A model generated the notes under the pieces. The model was not told the origin of the DNA and ran no database searches. It saw only the letters and a list, made by a program, of their open reading frames with translations. Below are positions 46,401-55,114 of a stretch of 64,000 bases of DNA, one piece after another; the first letter of the stretch is position 1; each line of letters starts with the position of its first letter. Both the position numbers and the translations under genes were made by a program. Source of the DNA: JANSWP01 sp041941305 (GTDB lineage Bacteria > Bacteroidota > Bacteroidia > Chitinophagales > Saprospiraceae); NCBI GenBank assembly GCA_041941305.1, contig JBGTQJ010000020.1, forward strand, positions 84,550-148,549. Reading direction: 5' to 3'.

Positions 46401-47488
46401 TGTTGTGGGTGCATGACTTCAATGCCACCATGGTTCTGATGAATCCAGATTGCCTCATTTTGGTCCTTCAAAAAGCCTAATGGTTCACTGTTTAGGCAAT
46501 AAGGGCTACTTTTTGGCAAGGCATTATTTTTAAAATGAGGTGAGATAAGCTGGAAGGTTTTTGTGATGGTATTGAAGGTAAAAACCCCAACATAAGGTGC
46601 AACAATCCACAATTCATTTTTTTCTTTTTTGTGAATCCTGCTAATACTGTTATTGAGCTCCCGGGTATGTCTCTGCCCAAAAAAATAATGCACTTCCCAT
46701 TCCTCCTTCTGTTTATCAAAAACGTGGAGTCCATGGTACCAAGTACCTAAATAAATTTTATCATCTTCTCCAAAATAAATATCACGGGAATTATTGGTGG
46801 TAATGGAAATGGCAGGATCTTCCAAAGGAAAATGCCTTATTCTTTTATCCTCCTTGTCAAACCTCATTAACCCCAATTTTGTACCCAGCCATAAGAACTT
46901 CGATTGGTAGGGGTCATTTCTAACCAACATCACTCCGTCTGCCGCTTTGGCGTGCTCCTTTGGAACGTTTAGCATTTCTGAGGGGTAATAATTGACAATA
47001 GTGCCCTGGCTCGGATTCCAATGGTGAAATCCCCGATAGCAAAGCCATAATGAACCATCCTCATCCACTTCCACTCCACTTACTTTCCTGGTGAAAAAAC
47101 CTACTGTATCACGGGCATTGGGATGCCAGTTTTTAAACCTTCCAGTTTTGGGGTTAAAAATGCTGAAACCTTCATAATCTGACAATATATATATAAGACC
47201 ATCCTCACCTAATTTCAGTGCTCGGATATTATTTGTAATGGCTTGCGCAGAATCTTTAGCTGTTCTTGAAAATGTCTTCAGGTTGTAACCGTCATATCGT
47301 TGTAATCCATTCCCGTTAGGTATCCAGACAAACCCCATTTCGTCCTGCACAATGTTGCCATTTGCATACACTTGTACTTCATTAACCTTATCAATGTATT
47401 GAAAATAGGGCAGATAGGTTTGAGCCTCCAGCATCTCAGAAGCCCCGAAAAAAGCTATGCCCAAAATGAACGATAAAGTTGTTTTCAT
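43418..47488 (-). CDS. hybrid two-component system protein (sensor kinase, receiver and AraC regulator in one)
   Basis: 1356 residues from ATG 47488. The order is signal/anchor, two seven-bladed Reg_prop propellers (about 25-690, e.g. DEDGSLWLCYRGF and DRQGRIWMGSGRNGLFYLH), Y_Y_Y domain (about 700-765), one membrane helix (about 790-810), HisKA with phosphorylated His853 in NITHEFRTPL, HATPase (NLLSNAFKFTPEGG; DTGVGIPREKL), receiver with Asp1154 (ISDVMMPKKDG) and a C-terminal AraC-type helix-turn-helix. This is the classic periplasm-sensing HTCS that usually controls glycan utilisation genes. No SusC/SusD genes are in the window, so the ligand and targets are unknown. All catalytic motifs are intact. 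Confidence 0.94.
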   Translation of the reverse strand: MKTTLSFILGIAFFGASEMLEAQTYLPYFQYIDKVNEVQVYANGNIVQDEMGFVWIPNGNGLQRYDGYNLKTFSRTAKDSAQAITNNIRALKLGEDGLIYILSDYEGFSIFNPKTGRFKNWHPNARDTVGFFTRKVSGVEVDEDGSLWLCYRGFHHWNPSQGTIVNYYPSEMLNVPKEHAKAADGVMLVRNDPYQSKFLWLGTKLGLMRFDKEDKRIRHFPLEDPAISITTNNSRDIYFGEDDKIYLGTWYHGLHVFDKQKEEWEVHYFFGQRHTRELNNSISRIHKKEKNELWIVAPYVGVFTFNTITKTFQLISPHFKNNALPKSSPYCLNSEPLGFLKDQNEAIWIHQNHGGIEVMHPQQQQFKKVSTGTTVGQVVPDSVTGKFYLPSREGKLHRFDPVSGKLDTYPVQKKMFREALRSGLFFSDEKLRLLGLNTLYHLHPNGTVIPEKLASFDSLQALPGMYDNSHAWCFFEDSRNNLWLPLKREGILKVHLPSGKYSRQKLSHQAFGIDFNWGFPGDIIETEPYRVWISYHDGVGFSDDEGKSWTLYPFNAPCDKEMEFREITSLQTDRQGRIWMGSGRNGLFYLHYNKPHPQKLRALNVKDGLPGERVFDLELDANGNLWLITNKGLSKMDMEKLTFENFGPEYGLKGLRKLSLLPSGEIAIAASGGFYLFHPDSVQTDKSAYLPLIHGFEVLGGGFETDTAVQFLSEMELNYDQNFFTFEFSAPNFWAPQLVRYQYKLEGVDHDWVDAEDRRFANYTDISPGNYTFYVRASNVQGKWNQEDASIKMKITPPWWATWWAYVFYLLASMIVLYIIYLFKLKQKLAEAEADRLQELDEVKTRLYTNITHEFRTPLTIILGMAKQVIEDPKNHFRNGLDMIIRNGQSLLQLVNQMLDLSKLESGSMHLKLKQGEVIGFLKYLTESFYSLAESKNIELKFQTERQKLLMDFDSQKLQQIMSNLLSNAFKFTPEGGQIFVDILIKKRELSISVSDTGVGIPREKLPYVFDRFFQVENASNQHSEGSGIGLALTFELVKLMEGRIFVKSPVPGKQKGSVFVVELPIQNKAPILENEANPTGEFIPLSSVKHLSVERPPNQSTNQHTILLIEDNADVLAYLFSCLQSDYHIITAVDGAEGIDLALETTPDLIISDVMMPKKDGFEVCRTLKDDERTSHIPIILLTAKADIGSKLEGIDKGADAYIAKPFHKEELILRTRKLLELRRQLHAHYRRTAGFIDNGAGVQKQDTPSPEDIFVKRIRQAVEEHLDDYDFNVEMLCREIGMSHSQMHRKLIALTGLSTNKFIRSVRLSKAREMLSDPTLTITAVAFETGFSDPGYFSKVFKKEFGMSPAEWRE

Positions 47489-47726
47489 TAGACTCAAGGA
47501 TTAGGGAGATTATATTATAAAAATCAAAATCAAGGAGACAATGTATGGATTTTCGCTTTACTCCAATTGATCATCACGCAATTATAAATTGGAGAATTTC
47601 TACTAACGAGTTAAGTTTACTTACTAAAAATGAATCCCTTATTAGCACTCCTATGTTTAATAAATTATTCTTAAAAAAAGAGATTTCAGATCGTCCTAGA
47701 AATACTTATATCCTCGCAAATACCCC

Positions 47727-49808
47727 CTACTTCGGATGATAAGTCCTCACCGCCTCCCTCAAAACCTTGTCCTTATCCAAGGTCATCGTTTTCAATTCCC
47801 GATTTACATACATCTCCATTTGATCTGTATAATGTGGACTTTCGGGTTTGGCGGAGGCTCCAAAAGCATTGATGGTTTCAATTTCTACTCCTTCTTCTGA
47901 AAACCGGACAAATTCAATCAAGCCGTCACCTGCTCGTGCTCTCAAACGACCATCTTTTTGCATTCTGGAGGAAAGTGCTGCCAAAACGTCCGGTCCCCCG
48001 GTTACCGGTAAATCTACATCACCACGAATGTGTCTTTGAAGCATTTTTAAAGGAACAGTGGATTTACCAAAATGCTCTATTAAGTGATTTTGGACGTAGT
48101 GCAGTGCTTCTACGATTTTGGCTTCATTCAGTACATCGCCTTCCCTAAAATACTTTGGACTTGGGAGCTTTCTCCAAAGGTATCGAAGTGCAAGAATAAA
48201 GGTAGAAGCGGCTTCACTTTCTGAAACGGCAACGCGATCCCATTCTGCCAATAATTGAATGCTTTGAGATAGCTCTGGATATTTTCTGGGATTCAAATGA
48301 AAAATGGGTTCTAGTTTTGGTGCTGCATTTAGTGGTTTGTTGTAGGCTCGGTCATATTTGATTCTTTTGACGTCTTCATAGCTCAGTTTATGGTACTGGT
48401 TGATCAAAGTCCAAAAGCGGTCAGCTCGATTGGTTAACATCTCCGGCCTTTGATAACCTATAGAAGCTGGTATGTTTTCAGGCAGGGGATTGTCTTCTAT
48501 GCCAGAACTCAAAAATGGCGTGTGATTGCAATTGTAAACATATCCGGCATTGGGATCCAAAACCTGGGGCAAGTCTTCTATGCCATAATATTCATCTTCC
48601 CAAAGTGTTGCTGAGGTATCACCAGGAAGGACTTCCCGCCAATTATAGTTGGGATTTCTTTTTGGAAAACGACCATTACCAATGTAGAAAATATGATCTT
48701 CTTTGTCGGCGTACACAATATTGGTACATCCAATACCCTGAATTTTTAAAGCTTCCATGAATTCTTCCAAATTACTTGCCTTGTTCATTCTAAACCACTG
48801 CTCTGCTGCCTGGATATTGCGATTGGCTGGAAATCGGAGGGCAAAAAAGCCATTATCGGTTTTGAAAGTAACCCCATATTTGCTTTTGTAAAATTTTTGC
48901 TTCAAACCGATTTTTAGAAAACCCAAAATCTTGATTCTCGCTTTTGTGTGGTAAGGTTCCAGTTGAATCCATTGTCCATCAAACTTATAGGTCAATTTTT
49001 TGGTGGGATGCATGGTGAGTTCATAGGTATCTGCAAAATCGGGGAGATTCACAGTATGTCCCCAACCAAGATTTTCGTTAACACCAACAAAAATGGAAGC
49101 GCCGCCTGCAAAGGTGCCACCATGTATATTTAATCCCTCTTCGCTACAAATATGCGCTTCATACCAGGAATTTAAGCCTTCCAAAGGCTGATGAGAGTTG
49201 ATAACCAAATGGGTCTTGCCGTCCGTACTTTTATTTTTACTGATCGCAAAAGCGTTGGAGCCTTCTCCAACTGGTAATTTTCTGGACTGTACCCTTCCAC
49301 TCAAAATGCTTCCCAAATCCCTTTGTACTCCCGAAAGCAGCGCCATACCCATAACGTAGCCCTTTATCACATCCTTTTCAGATATCGGAAACAATTTTTT
49401 GTGCAATACTTCTTTTGGGTGACGTGTTGCATAGGCATTCACACCTGCTACAAAACCTTCCAAATAGGTTTTAAATTCTTCGGTCAAATCTGTTTCGTAC
49501 CGTTCCTCCACAATTTGATGTGCTCCTAACAAGTGAACGCCAACGTCTGCCATCGCTCCATCCTTCCCAAACACCTGCCCGGAAAGGCCTCTGATTGGTA
49601 AAATTAATTCTTGCATCGTCTTAAAATCATCCTCGGCGGTAGCCCAGGCGAGCCCATAGGCAACTTCCGGGTCTGTTTTGGCAAAGATGTGTGGCACACC
49701 AAATTTGTCTCGTGCAATGGTGATTTTTTCTGGATTAATTTGAGAATAGAGAAAAGAAGAGAGAAGAGAAAGAAAAAGTAAGCTAAAGAGGTATTTTTGG
49801 ATCATCAT
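47727..49808 (-). CDS. penicillin acylase family protein (peptidase S45)
   Basis: 693 residues from ATG 49808; the longer frame from GTG lacks sense before the signal peptide MMIQKYLFSLLFLSLLSSFL. The mature start PEKITIARDKFGVPHIFAKTD is typical of the family. GEGSNAFAIS at 181-190 gives Ser184, the probable autoproteolysis site and nucleophile of the beta chain, followed by NSHQPLEGLNSWYEAHI and NENLGWGHTVN. Family members hydrolyse amide bonds of N-acylated amines such as beta-lactams or acyl-homoserine lactones. The substrate here is unknown. It is periplasmic or secreted. The gene is divergent from the persulfide dioxygenase gene with 111 bp between them. Confidence 0.9.
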   Translation of the reverse strand: MMIQKYLFSLLFLSLLSSFLYSQINPEKITIARDKFGVPHIFAKTDPEVAYGLAWATAEDDFKTMQELILPIRGLSGQVFGKDGAMADVGVHLLGAHQIVEERYETDLTEEFKTYLEGFVAGVNAYATRHPKEVLHKKLFPISEKDVIKGYVMGMALLSGVQRDLGSILSGRVQSRKLPVGEGSNAFAISKNKSTDGKTHLVINSHQPLEGLNSWYEAHICSEEGLNIHGGTFAGGASIFVGVNENLGWGHTVNLPDFADTYELTMHPTKKLTYKFDGQWIQLEPYHTKARIKILGFLKIGLKQKFYKSKYGVTFKTDNGFFALRFPANRNIQAAEQWFRMNKASNLEEFMEALKIQGIGCTNIVYADKEDHIFYIGNGRFPKRNPNYNWREVLPGDTSATLWEDEYYGIEDLPQVLDPNAGYVYNCNHTPFLSSGIEDNPLPENIPASIGYQRPEMLTNRADRFWTLINQYHKLSYEDVKRIKYDRAYNKPLNAAPKLEPIFHLNPRKYPELSQSIQLLAEWDRVAVSESEAASTFILALRYLWRKLPSPKYFREGDVLNEAKIVEALHYVQNHLIEHFGKSTVPLKMLQRHIRGDVDLPVTGGPDVLAALSSRMQKDGRLRARAGDGLIEFVRFSEEGVEIETINAFGASAKPESPHYTDQMEMYVNRELKTMTLDKDKVLREAVRTYHPK

Positions 49809-49884
49809 TAAACTTTTTGAGTGCAAATTATCAGGATTTCCCAGAAAAGTGATGCAAATCACAAATCATAAAAATCAGATGCCC

Positions 49885-49892
49885 TACTTTTG
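49885..49892 (+). promoter_or_regulatory. candidate -7 box (TACTTTTG)
   Basis: Matches TAnnTTTG and lies 27 bases before the ATG at 49920, a normal leader. No standard -33 TTG. A minus-strand TTTGCACTC sequence near 49820 may belong to the divergent acylase gene. Confidence 0.4.
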
Positions 49893-49919
49893 TATCATCA
49901 TTGAAAAAAATAATTAATC

Positions 49920-51371
49920 ATGACAGTAGAACAAATTTATACAGGATGCCTCGCCGAAGCGGCTTATTACATAGAAAGCAATGGAGAAGCGGTGATTATT
50001 GATCCACTGAGAGAAACGCAACCCTATTTGGATAAATTGAAGAAATCAGGTGCTACCCTGAAATATATTTTTGAAACACATTTTCATGCAGATTTTGTTT
50101 CAGGGCATGTTGACCTGGCAAAAAAAACGGGTGCCACCATCGTTTATGGTCCATTGGCAAACGCAGGTTATGATTATCACGAAGCGAAAGATGGAGAGGA
50201 AATAAAAGTTGGTGATATTTCTTTTAAAGTATTGCACACTCCTGGTCATACCATGGAAAGTACAACCTACCTGCTCCGAAATGAAGCAGGTAAAGACTAC
50301 GCCATTTTTACGGGAGATACATTATTCCTCGGTGATGTAGGAAGACCGGACTTAGCTATCAAGCAGGGAGAAATTACGAAGAAAGACTTGGCAGGAATGT
50401 TATTTGATAGCCTGAGAAATAAAATCATGCCTCTGGCAGATGATGTGATTGTATATCCGGCACACGGAGCTGGTTCTGCCTGCGGAAAAAATTTGAGCAA
50501 GGAAACCTGGGGATATTTGGGCGATCAAAAAATGTTCAATTATGCCCTCAGAGCGGATATGACCAGAGAGGAATTTATTGAGGAAGTCACGACGGGGTTG
50601 ACACCACCTCCTCAATATTTCGCCAAAAATGCGATGATGAATAAATCTGGTTATGAAAGTTTCGATGATGTGATGAAAAAAGGTGCAGTAGCACTTTCCC
50701 CTGCTCAATTTGAATTAGTAGCTGAAGAAAGTGCTGCCTTGATTCTGGATGTACGTTCGAAAGAGGATTTTGTTAAAGGACACATTCCCAACTCTATATT
50801 TATTGGTCTGGATGGAAGTTTCGCTCCTTGGGTTGGCGCGTTGATTCTGGATTTAAAACAACCTATTATTATCGTAGCACCAGAGGGAAGAGCATCAGAA
50901 ACGGTCATGCGGCTGTCTCGGGTAGGTTATGACAATACTTTAGGTTATTTGCAGGGAGGCTTGGATGCCTGGAAAGCAGCGGGCAAGGAAATAGATACCA
51001 TTGAATCCTTGAATGCTCAACAAACAGCAGAAAAATATAGCAGCATTAATCCAGAAAACATCCTCGATGTGCGACGACCTTCAGAGTTTTTGTCTCAACA
51101 AATTTTGGGCGCTCAAAACTTCCCACTTGATTACATCAATAATAATATGCACAAGCTGAACCGTAGCGAGCATTATATCTTGCATTGTCGAAGTGGTTAT
51201 CGTTCAGTTGTAGCAGCTTCTATTTTGAAAGCAAGAGGTTTTGACAAGGTGGCTGATGTGGCAGGAGGATGGATTGATTTGGAGCAAACTGATATTCCAA
51301 AAACAGCATATGTGTGCCCAACTACAATCCCTCAGGAAGTGAAGGATGAGGCTTTAGAGGCGGTGATTTAA
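49920..51371 (+). CDS. persulfide dioxygenase-type MBL protein fused to two rhodanese domains
   Basis: 483 residues. The N-terminal metallo-beta-lactamase domain (1-240) has THFHADFVSGH (His54, His56, Asp58), His110 in HTPGH, Asp133 in TGDTLFLGDVGRPDL and His182 in YPAHGAGSACG. These are features of the ETHE1/persulfide dioxygenase branch. The first rhodanese (about 270-360) has VAPEGRASE where the catalytic cysteine loop should be, so it is inactive. The second (about 385-475) keeps the cysteine in HCRSGYRS. The enzyme would oxidise glutathione or protein persulfides to sulfite, with the active rhodanese moving sulfane sulfur, as in CstB-like proteins. It is a single-gene unit. Confidence 0.92.
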   Translation: MTVEQIYTGCLAEAAYYIESNGEAVIIDPLRETQPYLDKLKKSGATLKYIFETHFHADFVSGHVDLAKKTGATIVYGPLANAGYDYHEAKDGEEIKVGDISFKVLHTPGHTMESTTYLLRNEAGKDYAIFTGDTLFLGDVGRPDLAIKQGEITKKDLAGMLFDSLRNKIMPLADDVIVYPAHGAGSACGKNLSKETWGYLGDQKMFNYALRADMTREEFIEEVTTGLTPPPQYFAKNAMMNKSGYESFDDVMKKGAVALSPAQFELVAEESAALILDVRSKEDFVKGHIPNSIFIGLDGSFAPWVGALILDLKQPIIIVAPEGRASETVMRLSRVGYDNTLGYLQGGLDAWKAAGKEIDTIESLNAQQTAEKYSSINPENILDVRRPSEFLSQQILGAQNFPLDYINNNMHKLNRSEHYILHCRSGYRSVVAASILKARGFDKVADVAGGWIDLEQTDIPKTAYVCPTTIPQEVKDEALEAVI

Positions 51372-51532
51372 AAAGTTTAAGTATAAGTATAAGTATAAGT
51401 TTAAGCTCAAGATTAGTATTCTGATAGCTGAAATAATTAAAATGAAAATTAAAATTAAAATTAAAATGGCTTAAGGGTTACATTTTCATTTTCATTTTTA
51501 TTTTCATTTTAATTTTCACTCTTATTTTCATT
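51372..51532. repeat. tandem-unit repeats and AT-rich hairpin between convergent genes
   Basis: 51372-51410 is tandem AAGTAT/AAGTTT-type hexamers. 51435-51468 (AAAATG/AAAATT words) pairs with 51481-51532 (ATTTTC words), making a long AT hairpin that ends on the stop codon of the protease gene. Convergent location suggests a bidirectional terminator. It is not a CRISPR: the units are 6 bp and there are no spacers. Confidence 0.55.
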
Positions 51533-53186
51533 TCTGAGTTAACGGCGCTTCTCGCTTCAAGGCTTTTAAAGCTTCTTCCACTATCTCATCTTTTTGGTTC
51601 CAGGCAGCAAAAAAGCCTTTATCGTCAAAAAGATGCTTTCCTATCCTTGCTTTGATAAATCTGGCAACCTGATCTTTTGCTTTTCTCCAGTTTCTATTAT
51701 TTGATTCAACTTCTTTAGATTTTGCAAAGGCTCTAAAATCATTTAGTAGCTTTTCCGGAACCTGGTATTCCTTAAGGAATTGTTCAAATGTCATTTTCTC
51801 AAAGGCTGCTACATTTTCTTCCATATAGCGATATACAAAAGGTGGGATGTGTTGACGCAACTGAAAATAATGGTCAGAAATCAAATTTGAATCAAGTGGT
51901 ACAAAAATATCAGGTGTAATGCCACCACCACCATATACAATCCTTCCTTCGGAAGTAGTATATTTTGTAGTATCTACTACGTGAATGCTATCCTTCTCAT
52001 ACATTTCACCGTTTCGGAAACGATTGATGACGTCGTGATCATAAGCGTCTATATCGTCATAATCTCTTTGAATGCTCCGACCAGAAGGAGTGTAATATCT
52101 CGCTACCGTCAAACGAAGTGCAGAGCCATCATTCAGTGGATATTGCTCCTGGACCAATCCTTTCCCAAAAGAACGCCTGCCTACCAAAACCCCTCTGTCC
52201 CAATCTTGAATAGCTCCAGCCATGATTTCACTTGCAGAAGCGGAACCCTCATCAATCAAGACAACCACTTCATCAAAATTGTACATATTTCTACCGGAAG
52301 TTTCATAGTTGTTTCTGTTGACAGCTCGTCCTTCTGTATAGACCAGTAATTTGTCTTTGTCTTGAAAAAGCTGGCTTAAAATATTTGTTGCTTCCTGTAA
52401 ATAACCTCCTGGGTTTTGCCGGAGGTCTATGACCAGGTTTTTTATTTGGTGCTCTTTGGTCAGATCCTTTATATTGTCCATAAACTCTTCATAAGTCGTG
52501 GCACTAAAACGATTGATTTTTATGTACCCCGTCTCTTCTTCCATCATATAGGCAACATCTACACTATTTACAGGAATTTTGTCTCGTTTAACACTAAAGG
52601 TCTTTAATGCTGATTCACCTTTTCTCAAAACAGAAATCTTTACTTCAGAATTTCGCTCTCCTCTCAATAGTTCCATGATTCCTTCTCCGTCTATGCCAAT
52701 ACCTGCCACAAGAGAATCTTCAATGGCAATAATCTTGTCACCTGCAATGATGCCAGCAGTTTCAGAGGGACCTCCTTTTAATGGTTTGACGACAAGGATG
52801 GTATCGTCAAGCATCATAAACTCAATACCAATGCCATCAAAATTGCCTTCTAACTGTTCATTGACCTGCTGCAATTGTTCAGCTGGAATGTAATTGGAAT
52901 GGGGATCTAATTGTTTGAGAATATTGTCTATTGCTTCCTGGACCAATTTATCACGATCGACATCATCTACGTATTTAGCTTCAATATATCGAATCAATTC
53001 TTCTAACTTCCCCTGTCCCAGTGAGTTAGCGGACAAAGGCTCTGTGGCTTTTACTATAGAAACAGATGGAGGAGTTGGTTGCATTTTCATTCCCACTATC
53101 ATCCCGATTACCATTGCTACCGACAACATTAGGGGCATCCAGATATTTAATTTTTGTGTAGAAGTTTTTTGTTCTTCGTGCATCAT
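51528..53186 (-). CDS. C-terminal processing peptidase (S41, CtpA/Prc type)
   Basis: 552 residues. An N-terminal membrane anchor spans about 14-35 (NIWMPLMLSVAMVIGMIVG). A PDZ domain covers about 95-185 (FDGIGIEFMMLDDTILVVKPL; GIIAGDKIIAIEDSLVAGIG). The S41 catalytic core includes NLVIDLRQNPGGYL, DEGSASASEIMAGAIQDW (nucleophile serine) and GRRSFGKGLVQ (catalytic lysine). A C-terminal helical region of about 120 residues follows. It degrades or trims periplasmic proteins, often after envelope stress. The gene is divergent from the Lrp/AsnC regulator with about 245 bp between them. Confidence 0.93.
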   Translation of the reverse strand: MMHEEQKTSTQKLNIWMPLMLSVAMVIGMIVGMKMQPTPPSVSIVKATEPLSANSLGQGKLEELIRYIEAKYVDDVDRDKLVQEAIDNILKQLDPHSNYIPAEQLQQVNEQLEGNFDGIGIEFMMLDDTILVVKPLKGGPSETAGIIAGDKIIAIEDSLVAGIGIDGEGIMELLRGERNSEVKISVLRKGESALKTFSVKRDKIPVNSVDVAYMMEEETGYIKINRFSATTYEEFMDNIKDLTKEHQIKNLVIDLRQNPGGYLQEATNILSQLFQDKDKLLVYTEGRAVNRNNYETSGRNMYNFDEVVVLIDEGSASASEIMAGAIQDWDRGVLVGRRSFGKGLVQEQYPLNDGSALRLTVARYYTPSGRSIQRDYDDIDAYDHDVINRFRNGEMYEKDSIHVVDTTKYTTSEGRIVYGGGGITPDIFVPLDSNLISDHYFQLRQHIPPFVYRYMEENVAAFEKMTFEQFLKEYQVPEKLLNDFRAFAKSKEVESNNRNWRKAKDQVARFIKARIGKHLFDDKGFFAAWNQKDEIVEEALKALKREAPLTQK

Positions 53187-53223
53187 TTCAAAAACATTTT
53201 TCTTCTTATCGCAGCTAATCTGG

Positions 53224-53231
53224 CAAAAGTA
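53224..53231 (-). promoter_or_regulatory. candidate -7 box (TACTTTTG) for the S41 protease gene
   Basis: The minus-strand octamer fits TAnnTTTG and lies 38 bases before the start codon at 53186. The -33 part is not evident. Confidence 0.4.
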
Positions 53232-53432
53232 AACAATTATTCAACATGGGGCTTGGAAAGTTTGGTCATTGGGGAATGGTATTTTCTGATTATATCTCCC
53301 CTTGGGCCAACTAACAACCAATACAGCCGGAAATCTTCCACATTTCTTAAAATAATCAAAATGATGTTACTTTTTTTGTCAATTCGTAAATAAACTTCGA
53401 TTATTGTTGCGAATTTTTCAAATCCTAACCAA

Positions 53433-53903
53433 ATGGCTGATTTAGACAAACTAGATAGACAAATACTCGCCATCTTGATGAAAGATGCGAATAAACCCTA
53501 TACGGACATCGCAAAAATGGTGCACGTTTCCGGAGGTACGGTTCATGTCAGAATGAACAAACTCAAAGAAAGAGGCATTGTGACAGGTGCGAATTTGACT
53601 ATTGATTACGCAAAGTTAGGCTATGACATTAGTGCATTTTTGGGTATCTACCTGGAAAAAAGTTCACTTTACGATGATGTAGCGGAAGAATTGAAACAAA
53701 TACCGGAAGTCGTTGGCGCGCATTACACAACGGGAAATTACAGTATCTTCGCTAAAATTATTTGCAAAGACACCAACCACCTAAGAGACATCCTTCACGA
53801 CAAGATTCAGAGAATACAAGGCATTCAGCGCACAGAAACCTTTATATCTTTACAAGAAAGTATCAATCGACCCGTTGATATTATGGATGGGGAGGAAATT
53901 TGA
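53433..53903 (+). CDS. Lrp/AsnC family transcriptional regulator
   Basis: 156 residues, normal length. An N-terminal winged helix-turn-helix (LDRQILAILMKDANKPYTDIAKMVHVSGGTVHVRMNKL, shown here only in part: residues 5-45) is followed by a RAM ligand-binding domain (about 65-145, LGIYLEKSSLYDDVAEEL; GAHYTTGNYSIFAKIIC). Such regulators sense amino acids or related metabolites and often control neighbouring or amino-acid genes. A direct link to the divergent protease is possible but unsupported. The closest metabolic neighbours in the window are an M20 amidohydrolase 4 kb away and the ammonia-lyase far upstream. It is a monocistronic unit, as the next gene is 92 bp away with its own signal-peptide start. 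Confidence 0.92.
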   Translation: MADLDKLDRQILAILMKDANKPYTDIAKMVHVSGGTVHVRMNKLKERGIVTGANLTIDYAKLGYDISAFLGIYLEKSSLYDDVAEELKQIPEVVGAHYTTGNYSIFAKIICKDTNHLRDILHDKIQRIQGIQRTETFISLQESINRPVDIMDGEEI

Positions 53904-53995
53904 TTTTGAAAAATGAAAGAATGAAGAATTATTCTGTGGAAATGCTTTAAGACCCAACTCAGAAACCAGGGAGGCTCAATTCATTCCCAGTTTTG

Positions 53996-54973
53996 ATGAA
54001 GCACTTTTGGCTCATACTTCTATTGTTTTTCTGTGGCTTTCGCAGTATAGCTTATGAGGACTGTACTGAAGTGGTAGGGCTATCCAATCCGATAATTCCA
54101 TCAAGTCTTACGATTCTGGAGAATCGTTGTACACTGGATACCATTACCCCTCCAGAAAAGTATCTGGGCTACCGCTTATTTCTTTCTGCATTCCAAATTC
54201 AGAAAAAAACTGAGCATTGGGTACGGCTTCAGATGACCGTCACGAATACAGGCAAATATGACATTGACTTAAGCCAAAAAGGAACTGAGCATTGGCTACA
54301 ATTTCAATTTGATCCTTCCTTGTTTGCAAACAAACTTGGGGGACTAAGACCTCAAATTCGGTATGCTTTTTACGATTCTGGGTTGAAAATCAAGGCAGGA
54401 AAAACCATCTTGGAATATGTCTTGAAAGTGAAAACTTTTCCCAATATTCCGGCTTCTTCTCAAAGCCTTGCGGCAAAATCAACATCCGGTTCTTCTAAAT
54501 CGAAAAGTGAAAAAATTGTTTTTGCAGCGAAAGATGACAAGCCGGTTACTCAAAAAGACATCCAAAATCAAAAAGTCCAATGCCCGGATTTGGTAATTGA
54601 AGACATCAAAGTCCTAAGTCAATCTAAAAAATGGTTGACAGTAGAATATACCCTTGCGAATTTGGGAAAAGGACCGGTAGATTTAATTGAACGAGCGGGG
54701 AGCGATAAGGTAAAACTGGCAGTTCGGGCGCACATATCAGGTGTTCCAAAATTATCAAATGGTGCATTGTCAATAGGAGGAGGATATGTAGGGCTGGAAT
54801 TGAAAGATAAAGGCATTACCCTATTTCCGGGAGATCGCCACAAAGAAAAACTAAAAGTAGACATTCGACCAAAAACAAGGTACATGAAACATCTTATCCT
54901 TTCTTTAGATGCGCATGAATTGAGGTATGAATGTGATCGGACGAATAATACGAACGCGATTGAGCTGGAGTAA
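53996..54973 (+). CDS. secreted CARDB-like protein
   Basis: 325 residues from ATG 53996 (the TTG one codon upstream is ignored). The signal peptide is MKHFWLILLLFFCGFRSIAY. The first half (about 35-150) is a beta-rich region (HWVRLQMTVTNTGKYDIDLS). The second half (about 195-325), after a Ser/Lys linker, has CPDLVIEDIKVLSQSKKWLTVE and YTLANLGKGPVDL, ending in DRTNNTNAIELE, which is the pattern of a CARDB adhesion/scaffold domain. It has no sorting domain, so it is probably periplasmic or outer-membrane-associated. Partner unknown. A perfect hairpin follows the stop at 54987-55048. Confidence 0.8.
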   Translation: MKHFWLILLLFFCGFRSIAYEDCTEVVGLSNPIIPSSLTILENRCTLDTITPPEKYLGYRLFLSAFQIQKKTEHWVRLQMTVTNTGKYDIDLSQKGTEHWLQFQFDPSLFANKLGGLRPQIRYAFYDSGLKIKAGKTILEYVLKVKTFPNIPASSQSLAAKSTSGSSKSKSEKIVFAAKDDKPVTQKDIQNQKVQCPDLVIEDIKVLSQSKKWLTVEYTLANLGKGPVDLIERAGSDKVKLAVRAHISGVPKLSNGALSIGGGYVGLELKDKGITLFPGDRHKEKLKVDIRPKTRYMKHLILSLDAHELRYECDRTNNTNAIELE

Positions 54974-54986
54974 GGGAAACCTGGTT

Positions 54987-55048
54987 CAAAGTTGTTCCAA
55001 ATTGTTCAAATTCGATTGAACAATTTTAAACCATTTTGAACAACTTTG
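54987..55048. repeat. double-armed hairpin (terminator-like)
   Basis: Outer arms CAAAGTTGTTC (54987-54997) and GAACAACTTTG (55038-55048) are exact complements. Inner arms AATTGTTCAA (55000-55009) and TTGAACAATT (55016-55025) are also exact. Located 14 bases after the CARDB gene stop; AT-rich words TTGTTC recur in tandem. Confidence 0.6.
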
Positions 55049-55081
55049 TACAAGTTTAAACCACATCCTTCGCGAAAAACC

Positions 55082-55089
55082 TATCTTCG
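55082..55089 (+). promoter_or_regulatory. weak -7 box (TATCTTCG) ahead of the GT-C-like gene
   Basis: One mismatch to TAnnTTTG, 25 bases before the TTG start at 55115. No -33 element at standard spacing. Confidence 0.25.
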
Positions 55090-55114
55090 CGGCTCACCTT
55101 TTTGAATCTTCACA

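Noticed and set aside
47545..47739. 64-codon plus frame between the regulator and acylase genes
   Set aside because: Starts in AT-rich spacer and ends over the acylase stop; no promoter, family or repeat support.
51372..51532. Possible CRISPR or minisatellite array
   Set aside because: Units are 6 bp without spacers, and arms pair with each other, so it is a hairpin of simple repeats.
53186..53433. Operator for the Lrp regulator in the divergent spacer
   Set aside because: No convincing palindromic operator seen; only weak -7 boxes.
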